Of a stretch of DNA of 64,000 nt, positions 40,021-49,083 are shown in pieces. Each line of letters starts with the position of its first letter. Position 1 is the stretch's first letter. The position numbers and the translations under genes were made by a program. The notes under the pieces were generated by a model that was given only the letters and a program-made list of their open reading frames with translations, did no database searches and was not told the DNA's origin. The DNA is from Planctomycetales bacterium. Lineage in GTDB: Bacteria > Planctomycetota > Planctomycetia > Pirellulales > Lacipirellulaceae. Where the stretch lies: the NCBI GenBank assembly GCA_020427155.1, contig JAGQOW010000005.1, positions 1 to 64,000 on the forward strand. The letters are read 5' to 3'.

Positions 40021-40074
40021 CTTCGCAGCCACCGGCCCAAATGGCACAAGCAAGCGGTTCTTTCCGCCACACGG

Positions 40075-40112
40075 CCGAACGCTTCAGCACTTATGGCCGC
40101 TGAAGCGTTCGG
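40075..40112. terminator. Bidirectional 14-bp hairpin terminator
   Basis: CCGAACGCTTCAGC at 40075-40088 pairs perfectly with GCTGAAGCGTTCGG at 40099-40112 over a 10-nt loop. It lies between the convergent stops at 40020 and 40131 and is the likely shared terminator. No T-run follows. Confidence 0.72.
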
Positions 40113-40130
40113 TGCTGTGGCTGGTATTGC

Positions 40131-40790
40131 TTATTTTCCGATCTCAAAACTGGCGGCATACTTGCCGAACACCGTCACCACCAGAGTATTCTCCTTCTCG
40201 CCTTTCGAGCTAGCGCTGATCGCAACGGGCGAATCGGCCTCCTCGTACGATTCTTTGAACTGTGAATCAACCAGTGGCTCGGCAGCTTTGCCATAGGCGT
40301 ACAATCGCCAATTCTCTTCGTCGACTCTTCTCACTGCCAGAATCAGACAAGTCGCCTCTTTCTCTTCGCCGCTCTCATCCATAAAGGTAATCGTGTGCAG
40401 CTGATCCTGGGCAACGGCCTTGCCTTCAACAATCGGGTTGAACCGGGGCGACATAAACAGATAGGCCAGGCTGCCCCCTTTTTCGGTATTAACATCCGGA
40501 TTGATCTCGTCTTCCTTGAGATCTTTCACCGGCACCAGAATCAGCCCTTCGTCCCCTTCGGCCAGGCCCCGGGCCAACTCCGCGTCGGCTTCGACCACAA
40601 TCTGTTGACCCTCGACCTCGCCCATCTTTTCCACAAAGTGCTGTGCATAGACCTGGGCAACAAAGTCTTCCAAACGGTTGAACTCCTCCGCCGCGGTTGC
40701 CGAACTCGAAACTCCGCCAAGCAGCACGGCCAGTGCTGCCAAACTGACAAGTGAAGAGGCGTTCCAAAGTAGTGGCTGTCGACGTTGCAT
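40131..40790 (-). CDS. Secreted hypothetical protein
   Basis: 219 residues. A signal peptide (MQRRQPLLWNASSLVSLAALAVLLGG...) is cleaved near ATAAEE. The mature protein is acidic, about 190 residues, with alternating strands: ADAELARGLAEGDEGLILV, THTITFMDES-type segments and FGKYAASFEIGK at the end. I recognise no family. It converges on the propeller gene and is followed upstream, after 195 bp, by other secreted-protein genes on the same strand. Confidence 0.72.
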   Translation of the reverse strand: MQRRQPLLWNASSLVSLAALAVLLGGVSSSATAAEEFNRLEDFVAQVYAQHFVEKMGEVEGQQIVVEADAELARGLAEGDEGLILVPVKDLKEDEINPDVNTEKGGSLAYLFMSPRFNPIVEGKAVAQDQLHTITFMDESGEEKEATCLILAVRRVDEENWRLYAYGKAAEPLVDSQFKESYEEADSPVAISASSKGEKENTLVVTVFGKYAASFEIGK

Positions 40791-40985
40791 GGTTTGTGCT
40801 CCTGAGAAAATAGATTAAAGGCGAGGCCGCGCCTGGCTAGCACCCTGCGCGCCACTTCAGTGTTCCTAACATACGCAATAACGACTGGGCTGGTTACTGA
40901 AAAAAACCAGAATTCTACTTTCACCGACCCCCGGTCGACGGCTGGGAAAAACACTCGACCAGTCTGATTGTGACAGCCGCCCCCC

Positions 40986-42464
40986 TTACGGCTGAAATTG
41001 CAGCGAATACAAATCGGCATCCTTGATCACAAATCGCAGCCGTACGGCCTGCCCCGCCAGCGACGAAACGTTGTCGCCCGACTGCCAGGAGACGGTTCGC
41101 TCAATTTCATTGCCGATCTGCTCGCGAGCATCTTCCAACGCAAATCCGGGAATCGGTTGACCAGCCGCGTCTTGGATCTCCACACGGATACTCCCGGCCG
41201 CCGAGGTGGCGAAATTCATCGACAGCCGACGCCCCTCGAACTTCAACGGCTTGGTCAGCAATTCCCCACCGGCATACGCTGCCTGCGCCGAGGCAAAACC
41301 GTCCAGCCGCATCGAGTAGCGGTGCAGATGAGCCGTCGGTTGGGCGTAGTCCTGGTTCAAATAGACCGACATCTCCGTCGGCCCGGTTTGCACCACGTTC
41401 AGGGCAGGGTAGTTGGTTCGCGAAACCCAGTTCTGCGCCCCGATTCCTGGCCGCACAAAACTGCTCAGAAAGGTCCGCTCGTACACCTTGCCGCCTCGTG
41501 TGCTCATCAAGATCGCATCGGAGGTGTCTTTGAAATACTTCGGATTCACATGAATCGCTTCCGCCTGCTCGTCGGTAAGCACTTGCCTGCCCGGCATGAA
41601 CCTGGCCGCGACCGACAGATAAATGTGCGGAGCCCGGTAGTAAGGATGCGTCTGGTTCGTATACAGATGCTCAATCGGCGCGTCGCCCCCCTGGTGGCGA
41701 TACTCCATCAACACCGGTTCCGACCAGTGCAGAAAGTCATCGCTCTCCGCCCGGCATATCCGCCGAATCCCTCCCTCGAATACGCGAAAGTAGAGTAGAT
41801 ACTTTTCTTCCACCTCAGACCAGAACGCCAGGTTCTGCGAGTCGAACATGTGCTTAAACGGCACCATCTCCTTGGTGAGGATCGGCTCCTCCGCAAGCGG
41901 GTGCCAACGAACCCCGTCGGCCGACTTCCAGATCTTCAGGCCGCTAGTCACGATTCCCCCAATCGCCTTGAAACGCTCGTCAGCAGGTACCCCAGGCTTC
42001 GTGTCGAGCAGCGGCGAGAAGTTGTGAGTCACCGGTGCCGCGGCCGCCAGTACCACATTGTTCGTCTTGTGCCCCTGCACCTCATACAGATCGAGCTCCG
42101 GCTTGGTCCACTGGATTCCGTCCGACGACTCGGCATAGCAGGTCACCTCGCCTTCGTCGCCATCCGCTCCGGCATCCGACCGCCCACGGTAATACAGTCG
42201 GTACAAGTCGCCGTCCCGGATCACCGTCGCATAACCGCAAAACAGCCCTTCCCACGGCTTGTCGAACTGCAGGGCCACCCCCTCGTCGCGGGGCCGATTC
42301 AGCACCAGCCGCACATTGTCCAGTTTGTCGATCAAGTAGTGGTCGACAAACAGTTCTCGACGAGCGCCCAGTTCCAGCGCCTCGACTTCGGCCCCTATCG
42401 AGTAATCCCCCTGGCACCAGAGAATCGTGGCAATCAACATCGCGCGGCTTATTCGGTTGAACAT
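40986..42464 (-). CDS. Secreted GH32/43-like five-bladed propeller protein
   Basis: 492 residues from the ATG at 42464 (GGAG 8 bp upstream; the frame extends further without a good start). After a signal peptide, the protein has LGARRELFVDHYLIDKLDNV, then repeated propeller blades: GYATVIRDGDLYRLYYRGRSD, VTCYAESSDGIQWTKPELDL, SADGVRWHPLAEEPIL. These are the strand/turn patterns of glycoside hydrolases of clan GH-F/J. The C-terminal part is a beta-sandwich (LDGFASAQAAYAGGELLTKPL). Substrate unknown. It follows the sialidase-like gene by 72 bp. Confidence 0.75.
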   Translation of the reverse strand: MFNRISRAMLIATILWCQGDYSIGAEVEALELGARRELFVDHYLIDKLDNVRLVLNRPRDEGVALQFDKPWEGLFCGYATVIRDGDLYRLYYRGRSDAGADGDEGEVTCYAESSDGIQWTKPELDLYEVQGHKTNNVVLAAAAPVTHNFSPLLDTKPGVPADERFKAIGGIVTSGLKIWKSADGVRWHPLAEEPILTKEMVPFKHMFDSQNLAFWSEVEEKYLLYFRVFEGGIRRICRAESDDFLHWSEPVLMEYRHQGGDAPIEHLYTNQTHPYYRAPHIYLSVAARFMPGRQVLTDEQAEAIHVNPKYFKDTSDAILMSTRGGKVYERTFLSSFVRPGIGAQNWVSRTNYPALNVVQTGPTEMSVYLNQDYAQPTAHLHRYSMRLDGFASAQAAYAGGELLTKPLKFEGRRLSMNFATSAAGSIRVEIQDAAGQPIPGFALEDAREQIGNEIERTVSWQSGDNVSSLAGQAVRLRFVIKDADLYSLQFQP

Positions 42465-42536
42465 CTCAAAGGCTCCATAGAAGGTCAAAGTAGTAAACGA
42501 TGTAGGAGAGTCGATACGAGCTAGCACCTCGCCAGT

Positions 42537-43937
42537 TCACCGCTGGCTCGAAACAGCCAGACGAATTCGCGCATAGCGCATCGAGGTGCCGACGCTGCCA
42601 AGCAAGTCGAGAGTATCCGAGGGCTGGCAACCTGCTCGAACCGTGGCGGTAAAGAAACTGCTCAACGGTTGTTCCAGTGCTACGGAAATCGCCTCGCCGA
42701 CTTCGCCGTCGAGGCCCAAGGCGACAATTCGATTCTCCGCGAGCGCTTGTCCCTTCTCGTCCGTGCCGCCGACATAGTAGATCACGCACAGTTGGCCATT
42801 CTCGGCAACATGAAACCGCCCGCGCCCCGGCGACAAACCGCCCAGCTCGTCGCCCCCCTCGGCCAGCGTGCTCTGGCGAACGACTCGCCCGTTGCGGAGC
42901 ACAGCACACTCGAGCGAATGCCGCTGCTTGGCCTCGGGAAAATACTTCTCGCGCAACCGCTCGTCGAGCGCCTTTTCAGACCACAGCACCAGCACGTCGC
43001 CGTTGGGGGCGACATAAAGATCGTTGGGCGATATCCAGCCGGCTGTCGCTTCTCGGCTCGACACTTCGACCCAATCGTGAAAAACGCCCGTCGCAATGTC
43101 GTCGCTCCAGCAGAAGAACAACCGCCGAAAGTCGTAGTCCCACTCCCGGCCGGTCAGTTCCTTCTTGTACGAGCGCCACGCCGGGTTGGGCTCGACGATG
43201 TCGCTCACGCCGCAAAAAAAGACCTGCCGATCCTTCAACGCGACTGCCGGATAACACACCCGAATAGGTTTCGGCTCGGCGTAGTCTCCGCCCCAAGGCC
43301 ACTTCAGCTTGCCGTAGGCCGACCAGTTCCCTTCGCGGTCGCAATAACTCCACTCGGCGTGGGTGTAGCCGATATTCTGCAGCAACAGCAACTCGCCGTT
43401 CTCGCCGTCAGCCACAAAACTCCGGTAAGAGTGTTCCCTGAACTCCGGCTGGCCCTCCCACGTCGGCGCGAGTTCGCGCGGCGGCTCATCGAGCGCTGCC
43501 AATGAGAACTCCAGCACTCCCGGCTGTGCTGGCCCCGAGTAGGTATCAACCGCAGTCAGCGTCGGATTGACCGATAGGAATACTCGCTCCTTACCAATAG
43601 CAACCAAAGGGCTTGGCTCTCGCGTCAACCCCGGGGCTCGATGCACCTCGCTCCAGCCTGCGTCGGTGCGTCGCAAGAGCGATGCGGCGCAATTGTTCAG
43701 CGGTTTCCGTTCGGCGATCGTCGCCAGCCGGCTCGCAAACACGTCGTCTCCCACTCGCACGATGCTGGTATTGCCAAAACACCACATCGGCCCTGCGCCG
43801 TTATCGGCCGGCTGGTATGTGTAAACTTCTTCTTCTACTTCGACCTGGCATTGCAGCTCACAGGCCGGCTCTGCCGCCGCCCCGTTCCCGCCCGCAACGA
43901 TCAAGAACAGACAAGCAACTCGTATTGAAAATCTCAT
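42537..43937 (-). CDS. Secreted BNR/sialidase-like propeller protein
   Basis: 466 residues from the ATG at 43937, which has GGTGG upstream; the frame's earlier TTG is a poorer start. Signal peptide: MRFSIRVACLFLIVAGG. The body has Asp-box-like and propeller strands, such as NTSIVRVGDDVFASRLAT, SPLVAIGKERVFLSVNPT and DLYVAPNGDVLVLWSEKA, typical of exo-alpha-sialidase-like beta-propellers. I cannot identify catalytic residues of true sialidases. It is probably cotranscribed with the GH32/43-like gene. Confidence 0.7.
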   Translation of the reverse strand: MRFSIRVACLFLIVAGGNGAAAEPACELQCQVEVEEEVYTYQPADNGAGPMWCFGNTSIVRVGDDVFASRLATIAERKPLNNCAASLLRRTDAGWSEVHRAPGLTREPSPLVAIGKERVFLSVNPTLTAVDTYSGPAQPGVLEFSLAALDEPPRELAPTWEGQPEFREHSYRSFVADGENGELLLLQNIGYTHAEWSYCDREGNWSAYGKLKWPWGGDYAEPKPIRVCYPAVALKDRQVFFCGVSDIVEPNPAWRSYKKELTGREWDYDFRRLFFCWSDDIATGVFHDWVEVSSREATAGWISPNDLYVAPNGDVLVLWSEKALDERLREKYFPEAKQRHSLECAVLRNGRVVRQSTLAEGGDELGGLSPGRGRFHVAENGQLCVIYYVGGTDEKGQALAENRIVALGLDGEVGEAISVALEQPLSSFFTATVRAGCQPSDTLDLLGSVGTSMRYARIRLAVSSQR

Positions 43938-44267
43938 AGGTCCACCCAACTGCCAAGCTGTACCACCAACCGCTTCCCCGGTCGTCCAACACGCTCCAAC
44001 AGTATAGCAAACCCTGCACCCCCTCGCCGCACTCCGACCATCCTGGCCGGCGCCCAGTTAACCAGTCCACCGATGAAGGAAAATCAGGCTAGAGGTAGTT
44101 TCAAAAAGATGAGCCCTACGCGCTAGCGTCGGGTATATGCCGAAACTGCGCGGACAAATCGTCAGCTAGCGCCGTCGACTCAGAAGAGGTTCAGCGATAT
44201 CTGAGACAGCTTCTAAGCACAGCCCCGACCAAGGGCAACCGCAAGGCGAAAGTACACGCCTCCAGAA
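43938..44267. other. Intergenic region, no gene seen
   Basis: 330 bp between two minus-strand genes. No plausible protein. It contains CCTACGCGCTAGCGTCGGG around 44114, a sequence with an internal CGCTAGCG palindrome that may be a dispersed repeat, but I found no second copy here. Confidence 0.4.
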
Positions 44268-44462
44268 TTAGCCGTCGGCAAGTTCCCGCTCGGCGCGCTT
44301 GATATGCTCCTGGCGAGCTTTCTCGATTTCTTCGGGACTCTTTTCCGGCGGGGCCTCACTACCGCATCCCAACAGCGGTAGGCATAGAACGATTGGAGCA
44401 AAAAGCGATGCCACGATGCATCGCAGGCGGGATCCAAGGAGCAAATGGTAACGGTTTTCCAT
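44268..44462 (-). CDS. Small lipoprotein
   Basis: 64 residues. MENRYHLLLGSRLRCIV starts a signal peptide that ends in the lipobox LLGC, so the mature protein would be a lipid-anchored peptide of about 32 residues, SEAPPEKSPEEIEKARQEH and so on, highly charged and helical. GAGG lies about 11 bp before the ATG. It follows the DUF1559 gene closely (73 bp) on the same strand, an arrangement seen often for DUF1559 genes in planctomycetes. Confidence 0.7.
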   Translation of the reverse strand: MENRYHLLLGSRLRCIVASLFAPIVLCLPLLGCGSEAPPEKSPEEIEKARQEHIKRAERELADG

Positions 44463-44535
44463 GAAAGAGTATTCCTCGGTGACCTTAGAAATCGTGGGTC
44501 ATTGCCACACAAAGTGTCTGCGACCGCAACAACGC

Positions 44536-45549
44536 TCAATTGGTAATGGGTCCCTCTCGAGTTCCCATCGAAACCCACACGTCGGGATCAATCCCATCGT
44601 TCACCACTTGCACGCTTCCGTCGCAAAGCACCACGTTGACGATTCCCGGGTGGTAGCTCGAAGGAGGCGACACCAAGTCCCACCAGCTCCCTGGTCGCCA
44701 GCATATCGAATTCGGCGGCAACAGGTGGTTGTACCAGGTTCGCCAAATGGTTCCTTCCGACCATGGGTAACCTCGCCAACGCCACTCCCCGCTCCACGGT
44801 ATGCGCGCCGTCGCCCAGTCTCGAGCCAGGAACAAGTTACGGAACTGTTCGACAGTGCCAGAGCGGGGCGGTCTGCCCGTGAACTCGAAGCAATCGGCGG
44901 TCGGACTCGCAGGCGCACGAACATCAGGACCGTAGCCGTTAGCCATCTCTGCAAACGCTGCTGTATTGCTAAGCCCGTTGGTAATCCGGCTGAGCGGCAG
45001 GGCTGGCAGGGCTGGGTATTTCGTCATTAAACCCTTCACCTCTTGATCAGGGCCAAACACCCCGTCCCATTCATCATTGATCCGTACCCAACTTCCTGAA
45101 TTCGCGTGATAGTTGGTCCAGCCCAGTTGAGTACCCACTGTTTCGCGGTCATTCTGATCAGTCGGACAGAGCAGCATTTGAGGCTGCTTGCTTCCTGCTG
45201 CAAAATTCTCGGGGTCAAACGGCCCTGCTTTTGGATCAAACAAATCCAAAATCTGGCTCTGCTCGACATAAGGCAGTAACAGCGTATGCGGGGACGTATA
45301 GTTCTCTCCGACGCCGCCGATCGTACCGGTCGACCCCCCAGGAAAGACCTTCTTCGCCGACTCGTAGTTGTGCAGCGCCAGTCCCAATTGCTTCAAATTG
45401 TTCACACACTGTGTCCGCCGCGCCGCTTCGCGCGCCGCCTGAATCGCCGGCAACAACAACGCCACCAAAACCCCGATGATCGCAATCACCACCAGGAGTT
45501 CCACAAGTGTAAACGCAGGTCGCTTCACAAGGCGCAAGAGTTTGGCCAC
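44536..45549 (-). CDS. DUF1559 family prepilin-like protein
   Basis: 337 residues. The start is GTG at 45547-45549 with GAGG 7 bp upstream. The N-terminus is a type IV pilin-like signal, [20 protein letters not shown], followed by [23 protein letters not shown], the conserved start of DUF1559. The middle has CPTDQND and the C-terminus has [14 protein letters not shown], the characteristic 'H-x-G-DG' type turn. These proteins are probably processed by a prepilin peptidase and assembled at the surface. The palindromic repeat copy B lies 144 bp upstream. Confidence 0.93.
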   Translation of the reverse strand: MAKLLRLVKRPAFTLVELLVVIAIIGVLVALLLPAIQAAREAARRTQCVNNLKQLGLALHNYESAKKVFPGGSTGTIGGVGENYTSPHTLLLPYVEQSQILDLFDPKAGPFDPENFAAGSKQPQMLLCPTDQNDRETVGTQLGWTNYHANSGSWVRINDEWDGVFGPDQEVKGLMTKYPALPALPLSRITNGLSNTAAFAEMANGYGPDVRAPASPTADCFEFTGRPPRSGTVEQFRNLFLARDWATARIPWSGEWRWRGYPWSEGTIWRTWYNHLLPPNSICWRPGSWWDLVSPPSSYHPGIVNVVLCDGSVQVVNDGIDPDVWVSMGTREGPITN

Positions 45550-46111
45550 GTTCGAACCTCATAAGAAAAGCATTACAACATCGACAGAAACGCCAACATT
45601 CCTAGTGAGCCTATTTTAGGCTAATTACCGTCGCCGTCCTACCAGAAATCTCTCGGTTTGCAGCAGCTAGAATCCCAGTTCTTTACTATTGAACCCTGCG
45701 CTTCGAATGGGCCCAGGGCCCCCGCCGGAAACGCCTTCCTGCGCACCAGCAAACGTTTCTGGCGGGGGCTCTGCATTTCAAACAGACTACAGCACGCAGG
45801 GTGGCCAAAAATCGCAATCACCTGGCCTCCCAAGAAGTGCGATAATCGACTTCAAACTCTGCTGCCAAGCTGCACCAAGCTGCGCTTCAGAGAAAACAGG
45901 CAACAAACAGCATCACGGGTTTTGTCCCACAGAAAGAACGCTCAAACCCAAAACTCCCAACATTTTGTCCACCCTTAGCTCAGCAAACCCCACAAACCAC
46001 AGCCCGCAACAAAATCGCAGGGGACAAAACCTCAGCAGTTTTGACCCAAAAACCGTTTTTCCAAACCAGGGACAATACCCAATAGAGGGGTGAAGAGTTT
46101 CGGGTCGCGTG
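45550..46111. other. Intergenic region holding repeat copy B
   Basis: 562 bp between the start of the DUF1559 gene and the stop of the SIS gene. Besides the repeat at 45693-45802 there is an A/C-rich stretch. GGTTTTGTCCC at 45918-45928 and GGGACAAAACC at 46021-46031 form a long-range inverted repeat of unknown meaning. No gene seen. Confidence 0.5.
45693..45802. repeat. Palindromic repeat element, copy B
   Basis: About 110 bp. From CCCTGCGCTTCGAATGGG onward, 45 bp are identical to copy A at 27470. The inner arms, GCCCCCGCCGGAAACG and CGTTTCTGGCGGGGGC, are present. The outer arms have decayed to ACCCTGCG (45693-45700) and CGCAGGGT (45795-45802). Same orientation as copy A relative to the downstream minus-strand gene. 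Confidence 0.8.
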
Positions 46112-46696
46112 TCATGAGAACAAGTCCCGCGACTCACCACTCTGACCATCTATAAACGCATAGCACAGCACATGGGTCATCATATAGAAGCAATCCTCAA
46201 GATGCCCCATATGCCCCGATGGTACCAGCAGCGGCAGCGAAGAAATCTCGCGCAGCTTGCCGCTCTTCGAGGTCGTGCAGCCTACCGTCGCGCAGCCCAC
46301 GCTGTTGGCGTACTCGACCGCTCGCAACACGTTGGGGCTGTTGCCGCTACCGCTGATCGCGATCAGCACGTCGCCCTTTTGAGCCCAGTTCTTCAGTTGT
46401 TCGACAAACACCGATTCGTAATCGACGTCGTTGGCGTAGGCCGTGATCGTTGCAATGCTGTCGGCCAGCCCAATCATCCGAAACCGCTTTTCCTTGCCGT
46501 AAGAAGCCCCCTTGTTGATATCGACTACCATCTCCGAGGCAATACTCGCGCTGCCGCCATTGCCGCAGGTGAAGAGCGTACGGCCGTTGTCGCGCGCTTC
46601 GCGCATGCACTGGATCACTCGCTCCAACGGTTCGGGATCGATGTTCTGGATCACCGTGGCCAATTCAGAAAGATAATTCTTTGCAAAGTCGCTCAT
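46112..46696 (-). CDS. SIS-domain phosphosugar isomerase, GmhA-like
   Basis: 194 residues from the ATG at 46696, which overlaps the stop of the kinase gene as TGATG. The domain shows FTCGNGGSASIASEM, the phosphosugar-binding loop of SIS proteins, and ISGSGNSPNVLRAVEYA with GHMGHLEDCFY near the end. GmhA converts sedoheptulose 7-phosphate to D-glycero-D-manno-heptose 7-phosphate. The usual metal-ligand His in the GmhA loop is replaced here by Ser-rich sequence, so a related phosphosugar may be the substrate. The kinase next door fits a heptose pathway. Confidence 0.82.
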   Translation of the reverse strand: MSDFAKNYLSELATVIQNIDPEPLERVIQCMREARDNGRTLFTCGNGGSASIASEMVVDINKGASYGKEKRFRMIGLADSIATITAYANDVDYESVFVEQLKNWAQKGDVLIAISGSGNSPNVLRAVEYANSVGCATVGCTTSKSGKLREISSLPLLVPSGHMGHLEDCFYMMTHVLCYAFIDGQSGESRDLFS

Positions 46697-47763
46697 CAAT
46701 TTGTTTCCTTGGTGTCTTGTTGTTGGTTCCACATTGCCAGCCGGTCGGGCAATTGTTCTGGTTTGGCGACCCCCGTCGTAGCAAGCTGCTGGATCGTAAT
46801 CGACGCGACCAGGTTGGCCACGACGCCTGCTTCGGGCAAAGTCGCCCCAGCGCACAGAGCCGCCACGGTTCCCGCGCTCGCACTATCGCCGGCGCCGGTA
46901 GCGTCGATCTCGCCCTCCACCCGCACGCCCGGCACGGCTGTCCATTCGGGATCAGTGACAAACATTCCCCGCTCGCCGCGCGTGACGAAGATTGGCGCCG
47001 CAACTTCGGCTCGCAGCTGCTCGACCGCCGATCGCAACGTTGCGAGATCGACTTCCTCGCCCGGCAGCCAAAGCTCGCGCCCCAGCGCTTCGAACTCGTT
47101 CGGCTTGATGATCACATGGCGATACTCCCGGATGCGACGGCGACTGTCGGCCCAAAACACCACCTCGCTTTTCAGCTTCGCTGCCCGTTCGCAAATTGCA
47201 GTGCGCACCGTATCGGTAATACTGCCGCGGTTACGCTCCTCGACCTGGTCCATAATCATCAGTGCATCGACATGCGGCAGAATCGCATCGACCGACTGCA
47301 TCACCTGTTCGGCATAGGCAGCAGGAGTCTCGCTACGGTTCTTGGTATCGTAACGGTCGTGCTCGCCGGCGAGCGAAGCATCGCGCAGATTGCGCGGTTT
47401 GAGATATGTGGGAGTCATCCGGTCGGCGACCGTATGCAGATGCTCGGTGCTGCAGCCGAATTCGTTGAGCCGGTTGCAAAGGTCAAACCCCTCGCCGTCG
47501 GCGCCGATAATGCCAATGGCGAAAAGCTCTTTGACACCCAGCGAGGCCAGATTGGCCGTCACCACGCCAGCGCAACCGGGGGAAGTACGAATACGACACA
47601 CCTGATGGGCGGCACGCCCTGTTTCGACGCTACGCTCTTCGATCTCCGGATCGCAGTCGAGATACTTGTCGAGAAAGAAGTCGCCCACCACGGCGATGCG
47701 AGCCTTGGCAAACCGCCCGATCAGTTCGTTCAGGCGTCCGGTCGAGAGTTGGGCCGAGTTCAC
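46696..47763 (-). CDS. PfkB-family sugar kinase, HldE/RfaE N-domain-like
   Basis: 355 residues. The N-terminal IAVVGDFFLDKYLDCDP and GCAGVVTANLASLGVKELFAIGIIGADGEG segments, with DATGAGDSASAGTVAAL near residue 290 (the catalytic GAGD motif), are typical of PfkB kinases and closest in order to RfaE/HldE heptose 7-phosphate 1-kinases. The nucleotidyltransferase half of HldE is absent. Its ATG overlaps the preceding stop by 4 bp (ATGA at 47760-47763), and its own stop overlaps the next ATG. This is a tightly coupled operon. Confidence 0.83.
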   Translation of the reverse strand: MNSAQLSTGRLNELIGRFAKARIAVVGDFFLDKYLDCDPEIEERSVETGRAAHQVCRIRTSPGCAGVVTANLASLGVKELFAIGIIGADGEGFDLCNRLNEFGCSTEHLHTVADRMTPTYLKPRNLRDASLAGEHDRYDTKNRSETPAAYAEQVMQSVDAILPHVDALMIMDQVEERNRGSITDTVRTAICERAAKLKSEVVFWADSRRRIREYRHVIIKPNEFEALGRELWLPGEEVDLATLRSAVEQLRAEVAAPIFVTRGERGMFVTDPEWTAVPGVRVEGEIDATGAGDSASAGTVAALCAGATLPEAGVVANLVASITIQQLATTGVAKPEQLPDRLAMWNQQQDTKETN

Positions 47764-48869
47764 TTCATTGTCTCCAACTGACGAGTGAGGGTCAGCAGAA
47801 AGTCGCGATTATCGGCTTGCAGATAGTTGAGCGTGCCTCCCATGCGACTGAAGGTTTTGTTGTAACGCAGATAGTAGGCAGGGTTGTCCTCGGGCGGCTC
47901 GCCCTGAGACCAGTCCCAATCGCTTTTTGCCAGGTCGACGACCTGAATGTAATGCCCATCGATATGCTCGCCACGTTGAATGGCTAGGTTCTGAGACATC
48001 GAGAGCGACTTCTCGAAAATCATCGGGCTCATCACGGCCGAGCCAATGGAAATATAAACCCCGCCGTCAATGCGGCTGACACTCTCGGCAAAAGTCAGGA
48101 AGTCGCGTTCGGCGCAACGGCCCAACCCGGCGCCCTGATTCATTGGATGATTGTAGATGATGTCGTGACCAATCATCGGATGACCTGTGAACGGCACGCC
48201 GAGACGGTAGGCGCTTGCTTGTGCCGAGTACCTGCGCCACTCGTGGGGAATTTCCAACCGCCCGGGTTTGAGTTGGAACTCTCGGACAACCGACAGCAGA
48301 TCGGCCGCCGCGGCAGCCTGCGGGGCATCGTCTTTCACTCGCCGGGCAACGACCTCTTCGAGTTCCTCTTCCTCTGGAATCTTCAAGGCTTGAGTGTGAA
48401 TCATCCCGCCAACCGATTCGCCATAGCCTTTCCCTTCGTAAGCACCTACGTTCAGGGCGAGATTGATATAGAAGCCAGTCTCTTCCCAATTGCCAAATTG
48501 GCCCTGATCGACCATGCGTTGCACATCCTCGCAGCTCTTGCCTTGATAGCTGAACTCCCAATCGTGGATGATCCCCGCGCCGTTGGTGGCGAGGTGGGTA
48601 AACCAATCGTCTTCGATCAACTTGATAAACACTGGCCCCAGGCCATTCTTGATGGCGTGAGCGCCGAAGGTGCACATCACCGGGCGGTCGCTGTCGCGCG
48701 CCTGGACGATACGTTCGACAAGTTTGACAATCGCGGCTTGTGAGGCGCTTGGCAAGGGAGCCGGTTCTCGGTCGGGCAGCACCACTTTCTTCTGGATTTC
48801 AAACTTATTCTCCCGCGCAGCAAGTGGCTGCATCTTGACAGCAGAGCGGTCGAATTGAGGGTACGGCAT
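47760..48869 (-). CDS. Conserved protein of unknown function, first gene of a heptose-like operon
   Basis: 369 residues, no signal peptide or membrane segment. Notable stretches: CTFGAHAIKNGLGPVFIKL near residue 82, ATNGAGIIHDWEFSYQG, FGNWEETGFYINLALNVGA with GKGYGESVGG, and VPFTGHPMIGHDIIYNHP. Gly-, His- and Asn-rich loops suggest an enzyme with a nucleotide- or sugar-binding fold. I recognise no named family. It is translationally coupled to the PfkB kinase by a 4-bp overlap, which is followed by the SIS isomerase, so a role in the same sugar-phosphate pathway is likely. The ATG has no strong ribosome site; Met-13 is an alternative start. Confidence 0.78.
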   Translation of the reverse strand: MPYPQFDRSAVKMQPLAARENKFEIQKKVVLPDREPAPLPSASQAAIVKLVERIVQARDSDRPVMCTFGAHAIKNGLGPVFIKLIEDDWFTHLATNGAGIIHDWEFSYQGKSCEDVQRMVDQGQFGNWEETGFYINLALNVGAYEGKGYGESVGGMIHTQALKIPEEEELEEVVARRVKDDAPQAAAAADLLSVVREFQLKPGRLEIPHEWRRYSAQASAYRLGVPFTGHPMIGHDIIYNHPMNQGAGLGRCAERDFLTFAESVSRIDGGVYISIGSAVMSPMIFEKSLSMSQNLAIQRGEHIDGHYIQVVDLAKSDWDWSQGEPPEDNPAYYLRYNKTFSRMGGTLNYLQADNRDFLLTLTRQLETMK

Positions 48870-49083
48870 GACAGGACCCGAATGAAAGTGACTTTCTGGA
48901 AGACTTCGGCATCTCTTCGCACATTAAGTTACCCTTGAGCCATTCCAGGTACAATGGCCGCAAGGACAAGGAACCGCGGCCAGGCGATTGTACGCAGAAC
49001 TTGTGATCCGAGTTCGGGATGCCATAATGGTCTGCGATGTATTTTCCAATGTCATCTGCACCATTTTCAGGAAGTACGACATC

